A stretch of DNA of 64,000 nucleotides, from positions 434,001-498,000 of the forward strand of contig CAWINT010000002.1 of NCBI GenBank assembly GCA_963837515.1, written 5' to 3'. Positions 8,852-16,062 of the stretch are shown here, piece after piece; the stretch's first letter is position 1, and each line of letters begins with the position of its first letter. The notes beneath the pieces were generated by a model. It worked only from the letters and a program-made list of their open reading frames with translations, did no database searches and was not told where the DNA came from. A program made the position numbers and the translations under genes. The stretch is from RYN-230 sp963837515. GTDB taxonomy: Bacteria > Actinomycetota > Actinomycetes > Streptosporangiales > Streptosporangiaceae.

Positions 8852-9363
8852 GTGACGGGCCGCTGGTCGGCGTGGTGATGGGCAGCGACTCGGACTGGCC
8901 AGTGATGGAGGCGGCCACGACCGCGCTGGCCGAGTTCGGGGTGCCGTTCGAAGCGGACGTGGTGTCCGCGCACCGGATGCCGGCCGACATGATCCGCTAC
9001 GGCTCGGACGCCGCCGCCCGGGGGCTGCGGGTGATCATCGCCGGGGCGGGCGGCGCCGCGCACCTGCCCGGGATGCTGGCGGCGGTCACCCCGCTGCCGG
9101 TCGTCGGAGTCCCGGTACCACTCGCCCACCTGGATGGGCTCGATTCGCTGCTGTCCATCGTTCAGATGCCGTCCGGGGTTCCGGTAGCGACGGTGGCGGT
9201 CGGTGCGGCGCGCAACGCCGGCCTGCTGGCGGTGCGCATCCTCGGGGCGGGCGACGCCGCCCTGCGTGATGCGATGGCGGAGTTCCAGCGGGGGCTGCGG
9301 GAGAGCGCCCTGGCCAAGGGGGCCGCGCTGCGCGCCCGGCGGGAGGGCCCGGCTGCGGGCTAG
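8848..9363 (+). CDS. purE: 5-(carboxyamino)imidazole ribonucleotide mutase (PurE, class I)
   Basis: A 171-residue cytosolic enzyme that moves the carboxyl group of N5-CAIR to C4, the step after PurK. The family motifs are all present: VVMGSDSDWPVM near the N-terminus (phosphate binding), DVVSAHRMPADM with the catalytic His, and IIAGAGGAAHLPGMLAA. The C-terminal ~25 residues are a basic, Ala-rich extension. Its ATG overlaps the purK stop, so the two are made together. No further pur genes are adjacent. Confidence 0.96.
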   Translation: MSDGPLVGVVMGSDSDWPVMEAATTALAEFGVPFEADVVSAHRMPADMIRYGSDAAARGLRVIIAGAGGAAHLPGMLAAVTPLPVVGVPVPLAHLDGLDSLLSIVQMPSGVPVATVAVGAARNAGLLAVRILGAGDAALRDAMAEFQRGLRESALAKGAALRARREGPAAG

Positions 9364-9764
9364 CGCCGCGCCCATCCCGTGGATCCGTCCCGGACGGGGC
9401 GCCGCCCGGTGGCCCGGGAGGGTAGCCGGGGCGGGGACCGGAGTCCATAATGGCGGGGGTACGCGGACCATACCCGGGCGTGGAGGGGCGGTGGCAGGCG
9501 TGCCCAGCATCGGGGTGCAGTGGCACCGTCCGGGCGCCGGGAGCGAGCATCGCCGGGGGAAGGCCGGGCCGGCCTTCCCCCTCCGCTGGTTAGCCGCCCC
9601 GCCTGGCCGCCCGGGAGGCCCCGGATGGTTACCGGCTGCCCCCACCCGGAAATTACGGGCTGCCGGTAATGACGCAGCGGTGGCTGGTGGCTCACGATGA
9701 CAGGATGCCGGCCGCCGCGCGGCGAGGGCGTTGTGTGGTGACCGGCGGCCCGGGAGGGAGCGAG
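9364..9764. other. Intergenic region after purE
   Basis: About 400 bp without a convincing gene. It contains an 11-bp perfect stem-loop (9555-9581) and, at about 9628-9670, related TTACCGGCTGCC and TTACGGGCTGCC blocks that could be operator half-sites. Nothing else was recognised. Confidence 0.5.
9555..9581. terminator. Stem-loop, probable terminator
   Basis: GGGGGAAGGCC and its exact reverse complement GGCCTTCCCCC enclose a 5-nt loop. There is no T-tract, as is common in high-GC actinomycetes. It lies 190 bp after purE. Confidence 0.5.
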
Positions 9765-9986
9765 ATGATGATCAGGCAGCGGACTTACCACCGGGACGGC
9801 ACCGCCTGCGCGGACGCGGGGTCGTGCGGCGAGGGGGAGCACACCAGTGTCCCGCCACGCTGCGGGGCCGGCCCGCGGGCGCGCGCCGGCGGACCGGACG
9901 CAGCCCGGCGGGTCGCGTGTGATCTGCCGGCCGGTCATCCGGGGCCACACCTCGACCTGGCGACGGGCTTCGAGTACCCGGGCTGA
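9765..9986 (+). CDS. Small Cys/His-containing hypothetical protein
   Basis: A predicted 73-residue protein. The ATG at 9765 has a clear GGGAGGGAG ribosome site 6-12 nt upstream, which is why I prefer it to the longer upstream frame. The sequence has four cysteines and ends in VACDLPAGHPGPHLDLATGF. A C-x-LPAGHxGPH ending recurs in many small uncharacterised actinobacterial proteins and may bind zinc; I recall this pattern but cannot verify it here. No signal peptide or membrane helix is visible. It stands alone, 98 bp before the acyl-CoA dehydrogenase gene. Function unknown. Confidence 0.5.
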   Translation: MMIRQRTYHRDGTACADAGSCGEGEHTSVPPRCGAGPRARAGGPDAARRVACDLPAGHPGPHLDLATGFEYPG

Positions 9987-10071
9987 GCGGCGTCAGCGGC
10001 AAGCTGGTGTGAGCGCTCACACCGGGGGCGGCGCAGGGCTTTCGGCCCTGCGCGTTCCGGCCGGCACCCCC

Positions 10072-10077
10072 TACTAT
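10072..10077 (+). promoter_or_regulatory. -10 box of a leaderless promoter
   Basis: TACTAT followed by 6 nt and the ATG at 10084, without a ribosome site. It would drive the acyl-CoA dehydrogenase gene as a leaderless mRNA. Confidence 0.45.
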
Positions 10078-10083
10078 CGAGTA

Positions 10084-11258
10084 ATGGCCTCTGATGGCTT
10101 TCCTGCCTTTGCCCTGGCTGAAGAGCATGAGGCGCTGCGCGAGGCGGTCCGCGCGCTGGCTGATGACAAGATCGCGCTGCGGGCGGCTGAGGTAGATGAG
10201 TCCGCGGAGTTCCCGTGGGATGTGTTCGAGGCGCTGGCGAAAGCGGATTTCGCGGCGGTGCATATCCCCGAGGCGTACGGCGGGGCGGGTGCGGACGCGA
10301 TCGCCACGGCGATCGTGATCGAGGAGGTGGCGCGGGCGTGCGCGTCCTCGTCGCTGATCCCGGCGGTGAACAAGCTGGGCACGGTCCCGTTGCTGCTGGT
10401 CGGGTCCGAGGAACTCAAGCAGAAGTATCTGCCGCCCCTGGCCCGCGGGGAGGCGATGTTCTCCTACGCGCTGTCCGAGCCGGAGGGGGGCAGCGATGCC
10501 GCCGCGATGAGCACCCGGGCGGTGCGGGACGGCGACACCTGGATTCTCAACGGCACGAAGCGGTGGATCAGCAACGCCGGGGTGTCGCGGTTCTGCACGG
10601 TGATGGCGGTCACCGACCCGGCGGCGGGGGGCGGGGGGATCTCGGCGTTCGTGGTGGAGCAGGACGACCCCGGGTTCTCCTGCGGCGCGCCGGAACGCAA
10701 GCTCGGCATCAAGGGGTTCCGACGCGGGAGCTGTACTTCGACAACTGCGTCATCCCGGCGGACCGGATCATCGGCGCGGCGGGCAGCGGGTTCAAGACGG
10801 CGCTGGCCACGCTGGACCACACCCGGATCACGATCGCGGCGCAGGCACTGGGAATCGCGCAGGGCGCGCTGGACTACGCCACCGGCTACATGAAGGAGCG
10901 CAGGCAGTTCGGCCGGCCGATCGCCGACTTCCAGGGCCTGCAGTTCATGCTGGCCGCCGCGGCGATGAAGGTCGCGGCGGCCCGGCAGCTGACCTACGCG
11001 GCGGCGGCCCGTTCGGAACGCGCCATGAACGGGGAGAAGGTGGCCGACCTCACGTTCATGTCCTCGGCCGCGAAGTGCTTCGCCTCGGACTTGGCCATGG
11101 ACGTGACCACCGACGCGGTCCAGCTGCTCGGCGGGTACGGGTACGTCAAGGACTACCCGGTCGAGCGGATGATGCGCGACGCCAAGATCACCCAGATCTA
11201 CGAGGGCACCAACCAGATCCAGCGCGTCGTCATCGCCCGCCAGCTTCTCAAGGGCTGA
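10084..11258 (+). pseudogene. Acyl-CoA dehydrogenase, interrupted by one frameshift
   Basis: Reads as one short/medium-chain acyl-CoA dehydrogenase (about 390 residues) once a single lost base at about 10717 is restored. The first part has FALAEEHEALREAVRALADD, AYGGAGADAIATAIVIEEV and the FAD-binding FSYALSEPEGGSD and KRWISNAG. The second part, in another frame, has TRELYFDNCVIPADRIIG, ERRQFGRPIADFQGLQF and the YEGTNQIQR segment of the family, next to the catalytic base. The enzyme would oxidise acyl-CoA to trans-2-enoyl-CoA with transfer to electron-transfer flavoprotein. As sequenced, translation would run out of frame after LGIKG. The intact motifs on both sides favour a sequencing error over decay. 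Confidence 0.85.
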
Positions 11259-11322
11259 CGCCGGGCCGCTGCCCCCGGTTTCCCGCACCGGCCTGCCGCC
11301 GAACCGGCCGCCAGGCCCCGAG

Positions 11323-11343
11323 TCAGGCGGCGCCACCGCCTGA
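11323..11343. terminator. Stem-loop, probable terminator
   Basis: TCAGGCGG and CCGCCTGA form a perfect 8-bp stem around the loop CGCCA. It lies 65 bp after the acyl-CoA dehydrogenase stop and faces the converging cupin side. Confidence 0.45.
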
Positions 11344-11385
11344 GGCGTGCGTAAGGCGGCCGCCGTCGCCGGGATCACCGCTGGT

Positions 11386-11540
11386 TCAGCCGCCAAGCAG
11401 CAGCCCGGCGGTGGCCACCATGACGGCGGTGGTGCCGTGGTGCATCCCCAGGGCGATGCGCCGTGGGCCGCCGGTGCGCAGCACGATGAGGCCGTCGGCG
11501 CGATGAGCGCGGCCAGCCCGTAGCCGGTGTCAGTGGCCAC
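11386..11540 (-). pseudogene. Short membrane-protein fragment, frameshifted
   Basis: Downstream of and overlapping the cupin stop, a GTG at 11540 opens MATDTGYGLAALIA. After one apparently lost base near 11497 the other frame continues DGLIVLRTGGPRRIALG, then MHHGTTAVMVATAGLLLGG and a stop. The joined ~50 residues form two hydrophobic helices and resemble the C-terminal half of small DoxX/DUF4267-like membrane proteins; this is only a resemblance. It may be a remnant of a longer gene or a real small gene with a sequencing error. Confidence 0.35.
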
Positions 11541-12066
11541 TGTGGCCTCCGGTGCTGGTGCTGGTGCTGGTGCTGGTGCGCGACCGCGCGCGGTCCCAGG
11601 CCGCGCTGGCGAGGTAGTGCGTGTCGAACCGGTTCTGGAGTTCGAGCAGCGTCTGGCGGGGCTCGCGGCCGTCGCGGACGCGCGCCACGTGGCGGAAGTA
11701 GTCGAACCGCTCGATGCCGGGCGTGATCACGATCAGCGCATCGGCCGCCGAGCCGGGCCGCGCGGCGAAAGCGTGGGCCAGCCCGGGCGGCACGACCAGC
11801 AGGTCGCCGCGGCTCGCGCTGACCACATGCTCGCCGGCCAGGACGTCGAGAGCGCCATCTATCACGAAGAACAGCTCGGCGGAGCCGTCGTGCCGGTGCG
11901 GAACGGCACCGTCGGCCCCGGGATCCAGCCGGACCCGGTGGGTGCTGAGCGCGCCCCCGGTGGCGGTGCTGTCGGCCAGCAGGAAGTGCTGGATGGAGGG
12001 CAGGTACTCAGCCTGGCCGCCCCGGACTACCACGGGCGGGAAGCTGGCGGTGCGGAGAGAGGACAT
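11530..12066 (-). CDS. Cupin-domain protein
   Basis: A 178-residue cytosolic protein with a single conserved cupin barrel. Motif 1 is VPHRHDGSAELFFVIDGALDV (His-x-His with the following Glu, the usual metal ligands) and motif 2 is GDLLVVPPGLAHAFAARPG with a further His. ATG 12066 is chosen because AGGAG lies about 7 nt upstream; the frame extends further but without a ribosome site. The C-terminus ends in a simple TSTSTSTSTGG tail from a 6-bp repeat. Function is open: cupins include dioxygenases, isomerases and sugar-binding regulators. The LysR gene on the opposite strand, 145 bp away, probably controls it. Confidence 0.8.
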   Translation of the reverse strand: MSSLRTASFPPVVVRGGQAEYLPSIQHFLLADSTATGGALSTHRVRLDPGADGAVPHRHDGSAELFFVIDGALDVLAGEHVVSASRGDLLVVPPGLAHAFAARPGSAADALIVITPGIERFDYFRHVARVRDGREPRQTLLELQNRFDTHYLASAAWDRARSRTSTSTSTSTGGHSGH

Positions 12067-12211
12067 CACGGCTCCTGGTCGGATGAGGCGTTGCCCGCAA
12101 GCGGGCGCCGCCCGCGGGCGCAGCCGGACGGGCTGCACCCTGACGATGATGCGAAGCAGGACCATCTGTCCAACAGGTTCTTTATCTGATCAGCATCTAT
12201 ACAATCGATTT
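12067..12211. promoter_or_regulatory. Divergent promoter region between cupin and lysR
   Basis: 145 bp, AT-richer toward lysR. It contains the small palindromes CTGATCAG and AATCGATT within 30 bp of the lysR start, plausible LysR-type operator material. The exact site cannot be fixed from one sequence. Confidence 0.4.
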
Positions 12212-13111
12212 ATGGAGCTTCGCCAGCTGGAGCAGTTCGTGGCCGTGGCGGAAGAGCGGCACTTCACCCGCGCCGCCCGGCGGGTCCACGTCGTCCAGTC
12301 CAGCCTCAGCGCCGCTATCCGGGCCCTGGAGCAGGATCTGGGTGACGTGCTGTTCGTCCGCAGCAGCCGGCAGGTGACCCTGACCGCGGCGGGCCGGGCC
12401 CTGCTGCCCGCCGCGCGCCGCGCGCTGGCGGCGGCGGAGGAGGCCCGGGACGCGGTGGCCGGGGTGCGGGGGAGGCTGCACGGTGAGCTGACGGTCGGTG
12501 CGATCCTCAATCTCGGCGTGGTGAACCTGGCCGCCGCTCTGGCCGCCCTCCGCCGCGCACATCCCGCCGTCACCATCCGGATCCGGCACACCGGCGCTCC
12601 CCGGCTGGCGCGCGCGGTGGCCGACGCCGAGATCGATATTGCCTTCGTCAACGTGCCGACCGATCCGGACCTGCTGACCCGGACCGAGCTCGGCCGTCAT
12701 CTGCTCGTCCTCGCGGTGCCCCGCACCGATCCGCTGGCCCGGCGAACCGCGATCGGGCTGGACGACCCGGCTCTGGCCCGGCGCGACTTCGTCGCCTACC
12801 GGGCAGACTCGGGCCTGGAGGCCCAGATCCAGGTGGCCTGTGCGGGCGCGGGGCTGGCCCGGCGGGTGGGCTACGAGGCCGAGAACATCAGCTACCTGGT
12901 CGACATCGTGCAGCACGGCGGTGGCCTGGCCATCCTCCCGCCCGCCGCGCTGCGCCCGGTCATGGGGGAGGTGCAGGCCGTGCCCATCACACCGCCGCTG
13001 TACCGGGATATCTGCGCCGTCCTTCCCAGGCGGCGCCCGCCCACCGCGGCGGCCCGGGCCCTGCTCGACCTGGTGACCAGCCCGGGCTATCGCACATCCG
13101 GCCAGTTATAA
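12212..13111 (+). CDS. LysR-family transcriptional regulator
   Basis: A 299-residue DNA-binding regulator of normal length. The N-terminal helix-turn-helix is MELRQLEQFVAVAEERHFTR followed by AARRVHVVQSSLSAAIRALE, the standard LysR start. The remainder is a two-lobed periplasmic-binding-like effector domain (from about residue 90). ATG 12212 fits the family exactly; the longer frame upstream overlaps the cupin gene and is not coding. Because it is divergent from the cupin gene, it likely senses a small molecule related to that enzyme and controls both promoters. Effector unknown. Confidence 0.93.
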   Translation: MELRQLEQFVAVAEERHFTRAARRVHVVQSSLSAAIRALEQDLGDVLFVRSSRQVTLTAAGRALLPAARRALAAAEEARDAVAGVRGRLHGELTVGAILNLGVVNLAAALAALRRAHPAVTIRIRHTGAPRLARAVADAEIDIAFVNVPTDPDLLTRTELGRHLLVLAVPRTDPLARRTAIGLDDPALARRDFVAYRADSGLEAQIQVACAGAGLARRVGYEAENISYLVDIVQHGGGLAILPPAALRPVMGEVQAVPITPPLYRDICAVLPRRRPPTAAARALLDLVTSPGYRTSGQL

Positions 13112-13343
13112 GCAGGCCGGCTGCGGCCAGCCGGCGGTCGGCCGGCGGGCCCGGTGCGAGTGCCGTGTTTGCCCCGGACGCATCGCGTCAATGCTGGCGC
13201 CGGGCCGGCCGGGATTCCCTCTCCGCGTCCTTGTGCTGGATTCCGGCTAACCCACCGTAAAGCCGTGATGCGCCCGCGCGATACTGCTTGATGTTGCCTG
13301 CGCGGCTGCTGTTACCGGCGTGCCGCAAAAGGAATTAGCCTGG

Positions 13344-13357
13344 CTGGCACATGCCAA
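13344..13357. promoter_or_regulatory. Operator-like palindrome, copy 1
   Basis: CTGGCACATGCCAA, one mismatch from TTGGCA-N2-TGCCAA. Its centre lies exactly 30 bp from the centre of copy 2. Confidence 0.5.
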
Positions 13358-13373
13358 CGGTAATGGACTCACG

Positions 13374-13387
13374 TTGGCAATTGCCAA
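13374..13387. promoter_or_regulatory. Operator-like palindrome, copy 2
   Basis: TTGGCAATTGCCAA is a perfect 14-bp palindrome. It can be extended to 20 bp (13371-13390) with one mismatched pair. Three helical turns from copy 1, as for a cooperatively bound dimeric repressor or activator. Confidence 0.55.
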
Positions 13388-13596
13388 TGTCACCTGCAAC
13401 AGGATTCGCCTGGCCACACGGGGTGGAGGCTGCGGTGGTCGCCTTCCGGGAGCGTTCCGGTGCCACTGCCACGGTACTGGAGTTGGTCAGGCGGTGGCCA
13501 GATGGTTAACAGGTACGGGTGAGCGGTGCGAGGGGAAATGGGAATAGGAATCAGACACATAATCCGCGCTGGTTCCGGGTAACCCCTCAGTATCTG

Positions 13597-13617
13597 AAGG
13601 TCAGTCAAGATGACCTT
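13597..13617. promoter_or_regulatory. Inverted repeat upstream of the P450
   Basis: AAGGTCA and TGACCTT separated by 7 nt, 64 bp before the P450 start. It could be an operator or a 5'-UTR hairpin. Confidence 0.45.
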
Positions 13618-13680
13618 ATTTCGGCACGATCTGGCGCCGCTTGCCGGCTGTTTTCAGGTCCTGGCGGAAAGGGGCCTCGC

Positions 13681-14853
13681 ATGCACCCGCAGTCGCAGCC
13701 GGGGTTACCGGGCCGGATGGCCGCTCCGCAACTGCCTCCCGGCCCGGTCCTGACGTTCGCGGCAGAGCGGGACGGCGGCGCGCCCCTCGTCCTCCGCGCC
13801 GGCGGCCAGGGTGAGTACGCGCTGCGGCCCTCGGGCGGGCCGCCCCTGCGTGTCCTGCGGTGCGCCACCGATGTGCTGCGCGCCGCCTCCGATCAGCGGT
13901 ATTTCGCCATGGCTGGCGTCACCGCGCAGGGCGAAATCAGCGGGTGCCCGCTCACCGGCGCCGAGATGCAGTCGCCGGACGGCGGGCTGCTGAACATGAA
14001 CGGGCCCGCGCTGCGCGCCTACCGGCAGCGCATCAACGGCCTGTTCACCCGGCACGAGGCCGAACGGACGCGGCCGACGGTCGCCGCGGCGGCGCACGCG
14101 CTGGCCCGCCGGCTGCACGGCACCACGGATGCCCTGTCCCGCTTTGCCGTCCCCCTGGCCGCCGCGGCAGTATCCGCGGAGATGGGCACGCGTCCCGGCG
14201 ACTACGACGAAGTGGACCGCTTCTCCCGGGTCGCCTTCGCCGTCGTCCCGTCCACGGCCGCGGTCCCCGCCGTCGCTCAGGCGTGGGACGACCTGTACGC
14301 CTTCTACGGCGCCCGGATGCGGCAGGCCATGCCCGCGCGGATCGCCCGGACCCTGGACGGCTGCACCAGGGACCAGGTCGTTCACGTCACCGGCACCGTC
14401 TCCAACGGGTTCGGCGCCGTGCTGCCCGTGCTGGCCGTGTCCCTCGTCGAGACGGCGACGCGATGGCGGCACTTCGTCAGCGCCTGCCTCGCCGGCCGCG
14501 GCTCATGGGAGGACCTGGCGAATCTGCTGCTGCGCAGCCGCGCCATGTTCCCGGTGGGGCTGCCCCGGGTGTGCATCCGGGATACCCGGCTGAGCGGCCT
14601 GCCCGTCCAGGCGGGCGAACAGGTGCTCCCGTCGCTGATCGCGGCCGCGCACGACCCGGACGGCTCGCCCTGCGACATCGCGTTCGGTCCGGGCCCGCAC
14701 ATGTGCCCGGGTGCGCACCTGACCCGGGTATGGCTGTCCGCCGCGCTGGAGGCCTTCTGGACCGCGCATCCGCAGGCCCGGCTGGCGGGTGGTCCAGAGT
14801 GGCAGCCGGGAACGCTGTCCGTCCCGCGGGAGATAATCCTCGCGCTGACCTGA
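13681..14853 (+). CDS. Atypical cytochrome P450 lacking the ExxR motif
   Basis: A 390-residue P450-like protein. The heme-binding loop FGPGPHMCPGAHLTR near the C-terminus, with the proximal cysteine, is intact, and the end (QARLAGGPEWQPGTLSVPRE) fits the family. Other hallmarks are missing. In the K-helix region the line reads NLLLRSRAMFPVGLPR, with Leu where the ExxR Glu is expected. The I-helix Gly-x-(D/E)-Thr motif is absent. The stretch between HDPDG and the heme loop is much shorter than usual. ATG 13681 has an AAAGGGG ribosome site. It faces the conservon operon; CYP157-type P450s associated with Streptomyces conservons also lack ExxR, so a conservon partner role is a reasonable inference. 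Monooxygenase activity is uncertain. Confidence 0.75.
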   Translation: MHPQSQPGLPGRMAAPQLPPGPVLTFAAERDGGAPLVLRAGGQGEYALRPSGGPPLRVLRCATDVLRAASDQRYFAMAGVTAQGEISGCPLTGAEMQSPDGGLLNMNGPALRAYRQRINGLFTRHEAERTRPTVAAAAHALARRLHGTTDALSRFAVPLAAAAVSAEMGTRPGDYDEVDRFSRVAFAVVPSTAAVPAVAQAWDDLYAFYGARMRQAMPARIARTLDGCTRDQVVHVTGTVSNGFGAVLPVLAVSLVETATRWRHFVSACLAGRGSWEDLANLLLRSRAMFPVGLPRVCIRDTRLSGLPVQAGEQVLPSLIAAAHDPDGSPCDIAFGPGPHMCPGAHLTRVWLSAALEAFWTAHPQARLAGGPEWQPGTLSVPREIILALT

Positions 14854-15009
14854 CCGTGGCGGCTGCCTCACCGCGGCGGGACGCTGAGATCGCAGACCGG
14901 GGTATCCGGGGCGGCCGTCCGCTGGTCAGCGATCAGCACCTGGCGCAGTGGCCCGGCCGGCTCCCGGTCCATCCGTCTCCTCCAGGACCGGGCGGTGCGC
15001 CCGGCCCGG

Positions 15010-15600
15010 TCAGGATGCGGCCTGCCCCGAGGGGAAGGTCAAGCCGGGCTGGCCCGGCCCGTCCATGGCGTGTTCCACGAGGGCCATCAGGACGGCCTTG
15101 ACCGACTTGCGCTGCCGCGCGTCGCATTCCACGACCGGGACGCCCAGGTTCACCGTCAGCGCATCCTGGATGTCGTCCAGGCTGTGGGTGAACTCGCCGT
15201 GGAACCCGTTCACGCCGACGATGAAGGGCAGCCCGCTGGATTCGAAATAGTCCACGGCCGGGAAGCAGTCGTCCAGGCGGCGGGTGTCGGCCAGCACCAC
15301 GGCGCCGATTGCGCCGGCGATCATGTCGTCCCACATGAACCAGAAACGCTGCTGGCCCGGCGTGCCGAACAGGTACAGGACCAGACCGTCGTCCAGGGTG
15401 GCCCGGCCGAAATCCATGGCCACCGTGGTCCTGGTCTTGCCCGTCACCCCGGCAGCGTCGTCGCGGGCCCGCCCGGCCTCGGTGAGCAACGCCTCGGTGG
15501 TGAGCGGGGTGATGTCGGACACCGCGCCGACGAACGTGGTCTTGCCGGCGCCGAACCCGCCTGCTACCACGATCTTGACCGACAGCGCCACCGCGTTCAC
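15010..15600 (-). CDS. cvnD: Conservon GTPase, CvnD-like
   Basis: A 196-residue small Ras/MglA-like GTPase. The P-loop is GGFGAGKTT (residues 14-22), the switch II region is FGTPGQQRFWFMWDD, and NGFHG replaces the usual NKxD base-recognition motif, as is common in this actinobacterial group. It should bind and hydrolyse GTP and act as a switch for the CvnA/CvnB complex at the membrane. The GTG start overlaps the roadblock stop (GTGA), so it is the last gene of the operon. It converges on the P450 gene with 156 bp between. Confidence 0.9.
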   Translation of the reverse strand: MNAVALSVKIVVAGGFGAGKTTFVGAVSDITPLTTEALLTEAGRARDDAAGVTGKTRTTVAMDFGRATLDDGLVLYLFGTPGQQRFWFMWDDMIAGAIGAVVLADTRRLDDCFPAVDYFESSGLPFIVGVNGFHGEFTHSLDDIQDALTVNLGVPVVECDARQRKSVKAVLMALVEHAMDGPGQPGLTFPSGQAAS

Positions 15601-16031
15601 CCCTCCACACCGCGGTCGCCGCCCGGCCGGGACGCACCGCGCAGGCCGGGGGCCAGTACCGCCCCGGTCCGCTCCACCAGCAGCGCCATTTCGTACGCCA
15701 CCAGCCCCAGGTCGCAGTCGGTTGACGCCAGCACGGCCAGTTGCGAGCCATGGCTGATCGCCATGACCAGCAGCACGCCGTCGCGCATCCCGACCACCGT
15801 CTGCCTGACCGGGCCGCCGTCGAACACCCGGGCGGCCCCCTGGGTCAGGCTGGCCAGCCCCGAGGTCACCGCGGCCAGATGGTCGGCGCGGTCCTGCGCG
15901 AGCCCGGCCGAGCTGGCCAGCGGCAGGCCATCGGCGGAAACCGCGATGGCGTGCGCGACTGACGGCACCCGGTCGGCGAAATCAGTGATCAGCCAGTTCA
16001 GGTCTTCCACCGAGGAAATCAGCGGACTCAC
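15597..16031 (-). CDS. cvnB: Conservon roadblock/LC7 protein, CvnB-like
   Basis: A 144-residue roadblock/LC7-domain protein, the partner and probable regulator of the adjacent GTPase. The family line is clear: SSVEDLNWLITDFADRVPSV, AIAVSADGLPLASSAGL, ASLTQGAARVFDGGPVRQTV and YEMALLVERTGAVLAP. The GTG at 16031 has an AGGAG site 7-8 nt upstream, so this is the true start. The open frame continues upstream into the cvnA 3' end only because of a frameshift there, so a CvnA-CvnB fusion is not supported. It overlaps the GTPase gene by 4 bp. A DUF742 (CvnC) gene normally lies between these two and is absent. Confidence 0.88.
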   Translation of the reverse strand: MSPLISSVEDLNWLITDFADRVPSVAHAIAVSADGLPLASSAGLAQDRADHLAAVTSGLASLTQGAARVFDGGPVRQTVVGMRDGVLLVMAISHGSQLAVLASTDCDLGLVAYEMALLVERTGAVLAPGLRGASRPGGDRGVEG

Positions 16032-16062
16032 CAGTACTCCTCTCGCCAGGCGGGACGGGCTC

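Larger units (their letters stand above)
13112..13680. other. AT-richer regulatory region upstream of the P450
   Basis: 569 bp with visibly lower GC than the genes around it and no credible gene. It carries two related palindromes 30 bp apart (13344-13357 and 13374-13387) and an inverted repeat at 13597-13617. Short open frames on both strands (for example 13390-13608 minus) lack ribosome sites and family features. Confidence 0.6.

Noticed and set aside
13390..13608. 72-residue minus-strand frame in the P450 control region
   Set aside because: No ribosome site or family features; overlaps regulatory palindromes.
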